64,000 nt of DNA from an uncultured Carboxylicivirga sp. (GTDB lineage: Bacteria; Bacteroidota; Bacteroidia; Bacteroidales; Marinilabiliaceae): contig NZ_OY764327.1 of the NCBI RefSeq assembly GCF_963668385.1, positions 372,001 to 436,000 of the forward strand, given 5' to 3'. Of the stretch, positions 26,717 through 37,500 are shown piece after piece (the stretch's first letter is position 1; each line of letters opens with the position of its first letter). A program made the position numbers and the translations under genes. The notes under the pieces are model-generated. The model ran no database searches, was not told where the DNA came from, and saw nothing but the letters and a program-made list of their open reading frames with translations.

Positions 26717-29578
26717 ATGAAAAAATTCTATCTAAGTAAATTTAAATCGCTTTACATGGCAACAGCTATTTTGTTAGCTGGATCAAGCCTAAAAGCTCAA
26801 GATGATTTAACATGGAACGGAAATGTTAGTTCCAACTATTTAGAAACGCAAAACTGGACGCCGGAAGGTACCGTTGATGGTAACAACATTACATTCGGAA
26901 ATACAAGTTCCTACACTAATCCATGTATCATTGATGGTACCAGTGACATAACCGTTAACATTATGGATATGTTTGCAGAATCAACAGTTGATGAAAATGA
27001 TCCCAACATTACTTATCCAGCGGGGGTTGTCACCATTAATATGGCTCCAGGCACAACTTTCAGAGTTAATGGCAACAGAGCACCTGCCGGTGATTATATG
27101 AAAGGTACACTAAACATAACAGGTGGTAACTACCATTATAACAGACTCAAGAATTACTATATGGATTCTGATGAGTCAATTGTTAATCTAAATTGTGAAA
27201 CAGCTACTTATCGTCATGTGGTTGCTTTGGGTAATGGCAATACACCATCTGCCGGAGGTAGAATGAATATTGAAGGATCAACTATCGTTTACATGAATGG
27301 TTTAATTAGAGTCCCTACCAATATTCCTGATAAAGTAAGTATTTCACTTACCGATAATGCTCAAATGTATATTAATGGTGACTTGGTTGACTATATTCAC
27401 ACTTGTATTGATAATGGAAACATTATTACGAGTGAAGATATGGATGTAGTTGCTGAATATGATCCGAATACATTAAAAACACATGTCTATTTGCGCGCAA
27501 AAGATGCATTTATTATTGAGCCAGCCGATCGTCAGTTACTAGTGGTTGGAGAAGCTGGCAGCACTGTTTCTGTAATCGAAAATGATGGTTATACTAATAT
27601 GACTGGTGGTGTTCAGTGGGTATATGGTACTACTGACGGAAATTATACTTCTGAGTTTACTGGTGAAACCGGTACTTCTATTGATCCAGTATTTACTGAA
27701 GCCGGTACATTTTTCATGGCTTTAAAAGGGACCGATGGAACTTCAACAATTCATTATTCGAACAGTGTTGAATTCCAGGTATCTTCCAACCTTGTAAATG
27801 TATCTCCAGAAGTAGCTCAAAACTTACGTTTAGGTCAAACTGCAGCAACATTAACCGTTACTGAAGAGCAAACAGCTTCAACTCGCGACTGGAAAATTTC
27901 AACTACTGCTGGTGGACCTTATTCTTCATTTGATACTCCTGTTGGCACAACAACCTGTACTCCAGAATTCACAGAAGCGGGTATGTATTACATAGTTTGC
28001 GTATCTACCATTAATGGAGTTGCCTATCAATCAAAAGAAATACAAATTAATGTTTCGGAATGGAATGCTGCAGCATTGAATATAACGTATACTGGCCCCA
28101 ACAACGGTCCTGCAGAAAATATGCTAAATTGGGATCCTGCTGCATACATTCACAAGAATGCGATTACCATTCCTGATGATATAAATGCAATTATTAATAA
28201 AGCAGGTAAAGACACTTTAGCGGGTATTACTATTGGATTAAATGGAGTATTAACAGTTAAAGGAGAATCTCCAACTGATACAATTTGGTACAGAGCTGAC
28301 CATAATTCATCTCCGGGATCTTTCTTAATTGAAGAAGGTGTCTTTATTAAAGAAAAAGGATTTATGCGTTTGTACGATGTAAATACTACATTCACAGTAA
28401 CCGGGAACGCTAAAGCCATCTTCACAACCGATACTCAATACGAAGCAACAGTATTGTTATCAAAAACAAATGCAGTTAATCCACCTGATGGATCAAACAT
28501 GTATATTCAGGATAATGCACAAATTTTATTCAATACATGGCCGGGTCGTATCTCAGGCGCGGCAGAATATGGTAACTTCTATTTACAAGACAATGCTCAA
28601 TATGTGTTTAGTGGCAACGCCATAGGTTATCTATCTATCTACGTTAATGGCGAAGAAGACAGTGAAGGTAATATTACACGTTATCCATCATTTATTGCTC
28701 CTCAAGGTTTCGAAGTTAAAATGATTTATGATGCTAACGCTGATGAAACCATCATTTATGCACAAGATATTAATTCATTGTACATTGCAAACCCTGAAGA
28801 ACAAAAAATAGCATCAGGTCAGGCGTCTGAACCTCTTACTTTGCAAGGTGCCGGTCTTTATAGCTCTTTTGAATGGGTATGGTCTGAAGTACGCGATGGA
28901 GAATATCAATCATTCAGTCCTGCTGTTACAGGCCAATCAGGAGTAGTTAGCTTCGATGAGCCTGGAACATACTTTGTAAAATGTATTGCTGATGGAAGTT
29001 ACACAACTACCAACTTTGCCATTGTTAATATTGTTCCAGTAGCCATTACACCTGGAGATGATCAGGAATTAGCCACAAATGGAATTGGAGCACAACTTAC
29101 AGCAGTTTATGCCGATGGTTACATTCCTGTTGAGTGGATGGCTCGTCTAAAAGGTGATACAGAATATCAATCATTTGAAGCTTTAATTGGTACTCCAATG
29201 ACAGGTGATACTTACGAACCTTATGGGGAATCATTTGGTACTCACTTTATAGTTTGTAAGTTTACCACACCAACAGGTGAAACCATTTACTCAAACGAAG
29301 TAGGTATTTGGGTTGATGAAGCAATGAGTATTAAACCTGAAAAAGAAGAATTAGGTATGAAAATTTATCCTAATCCATCTGATGGTAATTTCTATATTGA
29401 TGTAGATTCAAAAGAATCTGTAACCATTGAAGTTATTAATACTGCAGGTGCCTTAGTAAGCAAAAAACAAGTTACAGCTGCTGGTTCAATACCTGTATCT
29501 CTTACAACTAAAGGTTTATACCTTGTAAAAGTTACATCTGGTAAAACAGTTAAAGTTGAACGTATAATTGTTAAATAA
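26717..29578 (+). CDS. Large T9SS-secreted protein with two beta-helix/Ig-like units, function unknown
   Basis: A 953-residue exported protein. Signal peptide ends GSSLKA-Q. Residues about 25-260 read like a beta-helix or stacked strand domain (WNGNVSSNYLETQNW, MNIEGSTIVYMNGL, ISLTDNAQMYINGD). Two Ig-like domains follow (about 260-455). A second copy of the whole arrangement covers about 455-860: strand repeats again with MYIQDNAQILFNTW, then Ig-like domains. The end, from about 880, is a T9SS type A sorting domain: MKIYPNPSDGNFYIDVD and a final K-rich strand GKTVKVERIIVK. There is no recognised catalytic motif, so an adhesive, scaffold or glycan-binding function is more likely than an enzyme. 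It follows the uptake operon and precedes a good terminator. Confidence 0.75.
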   Translation: MKKFYLSKFKSLYMATAILLAGSSLKAQDDLTWNGNVSSNYLETQNWTPEGTVDGNNITFGNTSSYTNPCIIDGTSDITVNIMDMFAESTVDENDPNITYPAGVVTINMAPGTTFRVNGNRAPAGDYMKGTLNITGGNYHYNRLKNYYMDSDESIVNLNCETATYRHVVALGNGNTPSAGGRMNIEGSTIVYMNGLIRVPTNIPDKVSISLTDNAQMYINGDLVDYIHTCIDNGNIITSEDMDVVAEYDPNTLKTHVYLRAKDAFIIEPADRQLLVVGEAGSTVSVIENDGYTNMTGGVQWVYGTTDGNYTSEFTGETGTSIDPVFTEAGTFFMALKGTDGTSTIHYSNSVEFQVSSNLVNVSPEVAQNLRLGQTAATLTVTEEQTASTRDWKISTTAGGPYSSFDTPVGTTTCTPEFTEAGMYYIVCVSTINGVAYQSKEIQINVSEWNAAALNITYTGPNNGPAENMLNWDPAAYIHKNAITIPDDINAIINKAGKDTLAGITIGLNGVLTVKGESPTDTIWYRADHNSSPGSFLIEEGVFIKEKGFMRLYDVNTTFTVTGNAKAIFTTDTQYEATVLLSKTNAVNPPDGSNMYIQDNAQILFNTWPGRISGAAEYGNFYLQDNAQYVFSGNAIGYLSIYVNGEEDSEGNITRYPSFIAPQGFEVKMIYDANADETIIYAQDINSLYIANPEEQKIASGQASEPLTLQGAGLYSSFEWVWSEVRDGEYQSFSPAVTGQSGVVSFDEPGTYFVKCIADGSYTTTNFAIVNIVPVAITPGDDQELATNGIGAQLTAVYADGYIPVEWMARLKGDTEYQSFEALIGTPMTGDTYEPYGESFGTHFIVCKFTTPTGETIYSNEVGIWVDEAMSIKPEKEELGMKIYPNPSDGNFYIDVDSKESVTIEVINTAGALVSKKQVTAAGSIPVSLTTKGLYLVKVTSGKTVKVERIIVK

Positions 29579-29587
29579 CTCATTATT

Positions 29588-29619
29588 AAAGGAAAGCTCT
29601 TAAGGAGCTTTCCTTTTTT
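29588..29619 (+). terminator. Rho-independent terminator
   Basis: AAAGGAAAGCTC pairs with GAGCTTTCCTTT around a short loop (TTAAG), followed by TTTT. It lies 9 bases after the stop of the T9SS protein gene and closes that transcript. Confidence 0.85.
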
Positions 29620-29703
29620 ACCTTAAAACAAAACCTATCGAATAAACGTATTACTTTTACTATATTTCAACCACTTACCTGTCCATAACTAACAAAAGAA
29701 GAT

Positions 29704-29721
29704 ATGCCTTATCCAAGGCAT
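29704..29721. repeat. Short inverted repeat in the promoter of the first giant PL11
   Basis: ATGCCTT (29704-29710) and AAGGCAT (29715-29721) form a perfect inverted repeat with a 4-base centre, 111 bases upstream of the gene at 29832. It has no T-run and could be a regulator site or a leader hairpin. It does not recur elsewhere in the window. Confidence 0.3.
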
Positions 29722-29831
29722 TTGTGCTTTGAAAAAAACTAAAATAAAGGGAACAACCACTTTAATTCGAAAACAACACTAAATCAATATATAGCAGAAT
29801 AACAACTGCGTACCTATAAGCCCTACCAATT

Positions 29832-32800
29832 ATGAAAATTAAATCATTACATATGAAAAATCTAAAAAATCTGATACAAACCATATTAGTCCTGAGCTTG
29901 TGGGTATTGTGTCAAAACACAAGTGCTCAGCGAAAAATGGAAGCACTCGACCGGGGTGTTGTTGCCGTACAATCCGGAAATGATATATATGTAGGATGGA
30001 GAATCTTATCATCCGAACTTCGTAATGTTACTTATAATATTTATCGCGATGGTGTTAAAATAAATACTGCTCCAATCACTGGTGCTAGTAATTACGTGGA
30101 CACATCAGGTAGTAGTTCTTCTAAATATTCAGTTTCAGCTATCATCGATGGTACAGAACAAAACACATCAAACGAAGTAGCTGTTTGGAGTAATCAATAT
30201 CTGGATATTCCAATCGATAATTCAACTTATCCTGCTACTAAATACAGTATTAGTGATGCCTCAGTAGGAGACCTAGATGGCGATGGTCAATTCGAAGTTG
30301 TGATCAAACGATTGGCAAATGATAAAACCCAATACACTACCGACTACAATCTTTTGGAAGCCTATAAACTAGATGGTACTCATATGTGGACTATCAATTT
30401 AGGACCCAACATGAATGATGGAACCGAAATCAACTTTTTGGTATATGATTTTAACGGGGATGGAAAAGCCGAAATTGCCACTCGTACTTCCGATGGTTTT
30501 ACAGATGGTACCGGTACTTATGTTGGAGATAGAGATGGAGATGGAAAAGTTAACTACCAATATTCGTTTGTATATAATTCAAGCTACTACAGAACAGAAG
30601 GACCCGATTATATTTCTATTTTCGAAGGTGAGACAGGTAAAGAACTTGCCTGGGATAATTACATTGCCCTTGCTCCTATCTCACAATGGGGTACGCCCGG
30701 TATGAGTTTATCGCAATACGGACACAGAGCCAATAAATGCATGTGGACAGTTGCTTATTTAGACGGAAAAACTCCTAGTATAGTTAACGGTCGTGGTATT
30801 TATCACCGCATAAAACTTGAAGCCTGGAATTGGGACGGTACAAACTTATCAAAACAATGGGCATGGGATAGTAACCCTAATGGGGCTGCTACTTCATATA
30901 CCGGACAAGGAAACCATAACCTGAGCTGTGCCGATGTTGACAATGATGGCTGCGACGAGATCGTGTACGGAGCCATGGTTGTGAATAACGATGGAACAGG
31001 CTTATATTCAACAGGCTTTGGTCATGGAGATGCTATTCATGTAAGTGCAATGGATCCCGATCATTATGGATTAAAAACATGGCAATGTTTAGAAGGTGGA
31101 AATACCTGGGGAGCAACCTTGCGTAACTCAATCGATGGGGAGCTATTGATTCGCTACAGATCAAACCGCGATTGTGGTAGAGCTGCAGCAGGAGATATCA
31201 ACCCAAACAAAACAGGTTGGGAAATGTGGGCAGCTACCGAATGTCCGATGTACAATGTAGATGGCTCTGTGGTTGGATCTAACAATGTAGCAATGAGTCA
31301 AATGATTTGGTGGGATGGCGATTTATCTCGCGAATTTCTGGATCATTACAATTTTTCATCTACCAGTGGATACGGAACACCCGAAATCACAAAATACAAT
31401 CCAACTACTTTAAGTGCTTACAGGCTTTTGCTTGCTACAGGAATGGCTTCCAATAACTGGACAAAAGGAAATCCTTGTTTACAAGCTGATGTTTTAGGTG
31501 ACTGGCGCGAGGAATTTATCGTTCGCAGTGCTGATAACACTTTTTTCCGTATTTATACAACAACTAATGTAACCGATTTCAGAATGCCAACATTGATGCA
31601 CGAGCCTCAATATCGCATTGCTGTAGCATGGCAAAATAACTCCTATAACCAACCTCCTCATACAGCCATTTATATGGGATCTGAAACAGAGGAAGCTGTC
31701 CCCTATCCTACCATCAATAATAAAACAGCATGGGTTTCGGGTCCAAATTGGGGCGATGGTTCTGCAAGCTGGATTGACGAAGATGGAAATTCAACCTCAT
31801 ACGCAAATGGTGCTGACGTATTATTTGATTTTCTTGGCGACAATAGTAGTGCTGTAAATATTACAAGTGCAGTTTCACCACGAAGCGTCACTGTTTTCTC
31901 TCAAAACAATTACACTTTTGAAGGAACAGGCAAACTAACCGGTGCGATGGAGTTATTAAAAGCCGGAACCGGAAGCCTGAATCTTAATTCAGATAACGAC
32001 TACACGGGTACTACCAAAGTTTACAATGGTAACCTTATTATCAATCAATCATTATCTGCCAGCCCTGTTGAAGTGGGTATGTACGGACAGTTATTCATTA
32101 ACGGTTCCATTGGTAACAGTGTTAAAATAATGTCGCGAGGCAAGTTAAATGCGGGTTCAGAAAGCTCATCTGCAGGTACCGGTTCAATCGGGAATGGTTT
32201 AACTCTTGAATCAGAGTCAAAATGCTATTTCGATTTATCTTCTTCAAGCGATGGTGATAACGATTTATTAGCTGTTACAGGTGATGTAACTATTTCTGGT
32301 CTGGTTCATCTAACCATCAACCGCACAGCTAACACATTAGATCCCGGAATTTACCCACTAATTACATTTGATGGAAGCTTTAACGGTTCAATTGATGATA
32401 TAGAATTACTAGGTGTAAATGATGTAGCCTGTCAAATTATTCAGACAGAAAATTCAATTGCTCTCGAAGTTTTAGAAGTAAGAGAAAGTACTGAGTTAGT
32501 ATGGTCTGGATCAAAAAGTAATATCTGGGATTTTGCGGGTGATTACAACTGGTTAAATAACAACACTGAAGATTGGTTTTTAGGTAATGATGTGGTTAAT
32601 TTTACTGATGCCGGAGTAGAAAAAACCATTGATATTACCGAAAATGTACCCGTTGGTAATATGGTAATTGACGCCACTTCTGATTATACTTTTGATGGTG
32701 ATGGAATCATATCTGGAGAAGGAGGACTTACAAAACAAAACACAGGTCGCTTATATATCAATAATAACAATGATTTCACTGGTCCGGTAGTTTTAAATGG

Positions 32801-34448
32801 CGGATATGTTTCGGTTCCGTTTATTTCAAATGGTAACACACCGGGTCCATTGGGAGCTTCATCAGGTGAAGCATCAAACTTTACAGTTAACCAAACAACC
32901 ATGTATTTGGGTAGCAGTTTCTCTACCAATCGTAACATAACCATTGGTGATAACAATGCCCAGTTCTATATAGCCGGTCCAGCAACCGTAACAATGGGAG
33001 GTACTTTTACAGGTAATGGTACTCTAATAAAAGCCGGACCCGGCACATTAAACATTTCTGAGAGCAATACTCATTATGCAACAACTATTAGTGATGGATC
33101 AATTGTTTTAGGATCTGAAGCAGCTAACACAGGCGGAGTCGGAGAATTGCTTACGCTAAGAAATGCAACACTATCAATGCAGAATTCGACAGGTACAGGA
33201 ACGACTGCTAATTGGGATATTGATGTTCCATTAGGATACTACGGAACCATTAATATGGACGGAAGATGCGACTTTGGAGGATTATTAACCGGTAGCGGTA
33301 CTCTTAATTTAAACACTCCATATGTTCGTTCTCATATAAACGGTGACTGGTCAACATTTGAAGGACAATTAAACTTTACAACCACTAACGGTGGATGGTT
33401 TATATGTGGAAATAGTGCCGGATACCCGAATGCAGCCATTAACTTAGGTGATAATGTATTCGGAGTTTATCGTCACTCAAGTGATGCTATTATTGAAATT
33501 GGAGAATTAACTGGTGCATCATCCTCTGAATTAGGATCAGGCGAGGCTGGAGCTACAACTATCACATGGAAAGTGGGAGGGAAAAATACAGATGCAACAT
33601 TTGATGGAAAAATAACAAATACTGCCTATAAAAATGCAGGTGCACAAACAGCAATTATTAAAACAGGGAGTGGCAAATGGTCGCTAACCAATGCTAATTC
33701 ATACACTGGCGGAACCATTATTGAAGCCGGAACATTAATAGTAGCAAACACCACAGGTAGTGCAACCGGAATAGGCAGTATTAGTGTTGAAGCAGCTGCA
33801 TCATTAGCTGGTACTGGTGCTGTTACTGGTCAGGTAACTGTGCATGCAGATGGTAATTTGAGACCTGGACCAACTTCAGGTAATGGAAAACTAACCATGT
33901 ACAATGGTCTTATTTTTGAAAATGGAAGTAATTTGTATATAAAAGTAAATCCTCTGGCAGGAACATATGACATGGTTTCTGTTAACGGAAATGTAGTATT
34001 AAACACTTCACTTAACTTCACAAAAATCAGAGGAAGTTATGCTGCTGGCCAGTCTTATCAGATTTTTGATGCAAGTTCAATCTCAGGACAAATAATATCT
34101 ATCTCTCCAGAATCTCCGGGCGAAGGCCTTTTCTGGGATACTTCTGAGTTATATACTTCTGGCATTATTAAAGTAACTGATACTCCAACTGGTATTTTTG
34201 AAAATAAATATTCGAATCTTGAAATCTATCCAAATCCAAGTAATGGTGAAATAAATATTAACCTTTCAGATATGTCTGGAACAGGTATTATTTCAGTTGA
34301 AAACATGGGTGGTTCAAATGTTTACACAGGAACAATTGAAGGAGGTAGTAAAACTCCAATTTCATTGTCACAGTTACCTTCAGGTGTATATATTGTTAAA
34401 ATACAAATCAACAATAAATATTACATTAACAAAATCATTATCTCATAA
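29832..34448 (+). CDS. PL11-like lyase fused to beta-strand repeats and a T9SS sorting domain (paralogue 1, diverged)
   Basis: A 1538-residue secreted protein. Signal peptide ends NTSA-Q; the ATG at 29853 is an alternative start. Residues about 35-620 form a PL11 propeller starting MEALDRGVVAVQSGNDIYVGW, with calcium-loop repeats DLDGDGQFE, DFNGDGKAE and DVDNDGCDE. Several blocks conserved in the other two PL11 proteins of the window are changed: NIRAGAHYTQ becomes NMNDGTEINF, GNRVDRFLA becomes GHRANKCMW and TRGYYTR becomes GRGIYHR. Activity or substrate may therefore differ. From about 625 to 1430 there are autotransporter-type beta-strand repeats (such as GTGSLNLNSDNDYTGTTKVY and GSGKWSLTNANSYTGGTIIE). 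The C-terminus from about 1455 (LEIYPNPSNGEININL) is a T9SS type A sorting domain. It has terminators on both sides. Confidence 0.85.
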   Translation: MKIKSLHMKNLKNLIQTILVLSLWVLCQNTSAQRKMEALDRGVVAVQSGNDIYVGWRILSSELRNVTYNIYRDGVKINTAPITGASNYVDTSGSSSSKYSVSAIIDGTEQNTSNEVAVWSNQYLDIPIDNSTYPATKYSISDASVGDLDGDGQFEVVIKRLANDKTQYTTDYNLLEAYKLDGTHMWTINLGPNMNDGTEINFLVYDFNGDGKAEIATRTSDGFTDGTGTYVGDRDGDGKVNYQYSFVYNSSYYRTEGPDYISIFEGETGKELAWDNYIALAPISQWGTPGMSLSQYGHRANKCMWTVAYLDGKTPSIVNGRGIYHRIKLEAWNWDGTNLSKQWAWDSNPNGAATSYTGQGNHNLSCADVDNDGCDEIVYGAMVVNNDGTGLYSTGFGHGDAIHVSAMDPDHYGLKTWQCLEGGNTWGATLRNSIDGELLIRYRSNRDCGRAAAGDINPNKTGWEMWAATECPMYNVDGSVVGSNNVAMSQMIWWDGDLSREFLDHYNFSSTSGYGTPEITKYNPTTLSAYRLLLATGMASNNWTKGNPCLQADVLGDWREEFIVRSADNTFFRIYTTTNVTDFRMPTLMHEPQYRIAVAWQNNSYNQPPHTAIYMGSETEEAVPYPTINNKTAWVSGPNWGDGSASWIDEDGNSTSYANGADVLFDFLGDNSSAVNITSAVSPRSVTVFSQNNYTFEGTGKLTGAMELLKAGTGSLNLNSDNDYTGTTKVYNGNLIINQSLSASPVEVGMYGQLFINGSIGNSVKIMSRGKLNAGSESSSAGTGSIGNGLTLESESKCYFDLSSSSDGDNDLLAVTGDVTISGLVHLTINRTANTLDPGIYPLITFDGSFNGSIDDIELLGVNDVACQIIQTENSIALEVLEVRESTELVWSGSKSNIWDFAGDYNWLNNNTEDWFLGNDVVNFTDAGVEKTIDITENVPVGNMVIDATSDYTFDGDGIISGEGGLTKQNTGRLYINNNNDFTGPVVLNGGYVSVPFISNGNTPGPLGASSGEASNFTVNQTTMYLGSSFSTNRNITIGDNNAQFYIAGPATVTMGGTFTGNGTLIKAGPGTLNISESNTHYATTISDGSIVLGSEAANTGGVGELLTLRNATLSMQNSTGTGTTANWDIDVPLGYYGTINMDGRCDFGGLLTGSGTLNLNTPYVRSHINGDWSTFEGQLNFTTTNGGWFICGNSAGYPNAAINLGDNVFGVYRHSSDAIIEIGELTGASSSELGSGEAGATTITWKVGGKNTDATFDGKITNTAYKNAGAQTAIIKTGSGKWSLTNANSYTGGTIIEAGTLIVANTTGSATGIGSISVEAAASLAGTGAVTGQVTVHADGNLRPGPTSGNGKLTMYNGLIFENGSNLYIKVNPLAGTYDMVSVNGNVVLNTSLNFTKIRGSYAAGQSYQIFDASSISGQIISISPESPGEGLFWDTSELYTSGIIKVTDTPTGIFENKYSNLEIYPNPSNGEININLSDMSGTGIISVENMGGSNVYTGTIEGGSKTPISLSQLPSGVYIVKIQINNKYYINKIIIS

Positions 34449-34454
34449 TTTATT

Positions 34455-34490
34455 GCCCCTTTGGTTATTCCATTTACCAAAGGGGCTTTT
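34455..34490 (+). terminator. Strong Rho-independent terminator between the two giant PL11 genes
   Basis: GCCCCTTTGGT (34455-34465) pairs perfectly with ACCAAAGGGGC (34476-34486), followed by TTTT. Only 20 bases separate its end from the next ATG, so either the next gene has a promoter overlapping the terminator or it depends on read-through. Confidence 0.88.
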
Positions 34491-34510
34491 ATCAGCATAT
34501 CCAATCCCTT

Positions 34511-37500
34511 ATGAAAACATCCTTAACATCTTTATTGATATTCTTCATTCTAATCGGATTTTCTTTATCCGCTTTTTCTCAAAGACAAATTGAAGACCTC
34601 GACAGAGGAGTAGTAGCTGTAAGAACCAACTCTAATGAAGTATTTATTAGTTGGCGTTGGCTAGGTACCGAACCCAATGATGTAGCTTTTAACATCTATC
34701 GCGATGATACTAAAATCAACTCCACTCCTATTACTCAATCTACCAACTTTATAGATAACTCATCTGCTGCTGCTCAATACTCGGTTGCTGCCGTTATCAA
34801 TAATATTGAACAAGAGAAATCAATCCCGGTTGATATCTGGGATAATCAATATCTCGAAGTAAACCTAAATCGTCCTACAGGAGGTACAACACCTGATGGA
34901 GTTAATTACACCTACTCGCCTAACGACTGTAGCGTAGGTGATTTAACAGGCGATGGAAAATACGAAATTATAGTTAAATGGGATCCTTCCAATTCAAAAG
35001 ACAACTCTCAGTCGGGCTATACCGGAAATGTATATTTAGATGCCTACCAAACAGATGGAACTCAACTATGGAGAATTGATTTAGGAAAAAACATTCGCGC
35101 AGGTGCCCATTATACTCAATACCTGGTATACGACTTTGACGGAAACGGCATTGCTGAGTTAGTATGTAAAACAGCTCCGGGAACAAAAGATAATTCAGGA
35201 AGCTACTTAAGTACAGGACCTGCTGCTTCTACTAATCATTTAGCTGATTATCGTAACTCAAAAGGATACATTTTATCCGGACCAGAATACCTTACCATTT
35301 TTAACGGAAATACTGGTAATGAAATGCAAACTGTCTATTATACCCCAGCACGAGGAAATGTAAGTGATTGGGGGGATAGTTATGGTAATCGTGTAGACCG
35401 CTTTTTAGCCTGTGTTGCTTATCTCGATGGTGAAAAACCAAGCATAGTAATGACTCGTGGATATTATACACGTTCTGTTTTATCTGCTTGGGATTGGGAT
35501 GGTACAAACCTTACTCAGCGATGGATATTTGATAGTAACACACCCGGCAACGGAGCTTATTATGGACAGGGAAACCATAATTTAAGTGTAGCTGATGTTG
35601 ATGAGGATGGTAAAGATGAAATTATCTATGGCTCTTGTACGATCAACGATAACGGAACAGGATTATACTCAACAGGACTGGGGCATGGCGATGCATTACA
35701 TGTTTCGGATATGGATCCCGATCATCCTGGTTTAGAAGTTTTCATGCCTCACGAAGATGACGGAAACGGAATGACATACCGAGATGCTGCCACTGGGGAA
35801 ATACTATGGCAGATAAGAGCGCCCGGAGAGGATGTTGGACGTGGTGTTGCCGGAGATATTAGTCCTGATCATAGAGGCTACGAAAGATGGTCGTCAACAG
35901 GAGATGGTGTTTATAGTGTGGATGGTGAAGTGATAGGAGGAAAAACAGCCATGAACTTTTTAGTTTGGTGGGATGGTGATTTAACCCGAGAACTTTTAGA
36001 CGGCGTTAACATAAGCAAATACAAGGTGGGAACTCTTCTTACCGCTTATGGTTGTGAGTCGAACAACAGTACAAAAGCAACTCCTAACTTATCCGGCGAT
36101 ATTTTAGGCGACTGGCGCGAAGAAGTCATTTTACGAACTTCAGACAATACCAAATTACGCATCTATACTACAACCAACGAAACAACTTATCGCTTAAAAA
36201 CATTAATGCACGATCCTCAATATCGTTTGGCGATAGCATGGCAAAACGTGGGTTATAACCAGCCTCCTCACCCTGGATTTTTCCTTGGTACAGATATGCA
36301 AGAACCGCCTTTAGCTCCTATCGTTCAGGCACAACTAAAATGGGAAGGTACCAGTAGTTTTAATTGGGATATTAATAATTCATCAAACTGGAAATTAAAA
36401 GATGGAACTTCGTCTGTTTTTAATAACAATGAAGATGTTTTATTCTCTATGTCAGGAAATAATACATCTGATATTATTATCAATCAAACATTAACCCCAT
36501 TAAAAGTCTCAGTGGTTTCTCCTGACAATTATACTTTTAGTGGCACAGGGGAGTTAAGCGGCGATATGTTCCTATCAAAAAGTGGAGTTGGTACCCTGAC
36601 CATCAATACAGATAACACCTATACTGGCGAAACTTATGTGTCAGAAGGTTTCTTAGAAGTAAATGGTAGTATCGAATCAAGTCAGGCGATTGTTGATAGT
36701 AAGGGTGCTATTTCAGGTGCAGGTACTCTAGGAAATACATTACTAAATGAAGGTGCAAGTCTTTGGGCTGGATACCATAGCAGCGCTGCCACAACAACTA
36801 TCAATGGAAATTTAAACATTGCCAACAATACCTCAATCCATTTCGATTTAAGTGACGACCCAAGTGGAACTAGTAAAACGAATGATCAAATCATTATTAA
36901 TGGAGATTTGAATATTGTTGACAATACAGTATTTAGCTTTAACAAAACAGATGAATTTTTAAACGACGGAACCTACTCTCTAATAACATTTACCGGTTCT
37001 TTGTCAGGATCTATTGAGAACATTCAAGTAGAAGGATTGCGCGAACTGGTAACCGGCATCTCTTTGGTTGGACAAACCATTGTACTAACAACTGAAGCAC
37101 CTCGAGCTCCTGCTTCCATTGTGTGGGATGGCAACGAAAACAACACATGGAACCTTTTACAAAACGTTAATTGGCTAAATAATGGAGAAGATGACTTTTT
37201 TGCCTTTGGCGATAATGTCCTTTTTGATGATAATGGTAATCACGATGTAGTGGTAGGTGATGATGTTACTATCGGAAGTATGGAAGTTAATTCCACCACA
37301 GCCTATACATTTACGGGGGATGGTTCTATTTCTGGTTCAGGTGGGTTGACTAAATCGGGTACAGGAAATCTTACTCTTAATGACAACAACACATTTACCG
37401 GAAATGTAGAATTAACCTCCGGATTTACTTTTGTCAGTACATTGGCTAATATTGGACAAAGCAGTTCTCTGGGCGAAGGCAGCAACGATCCGGCAAGTAT

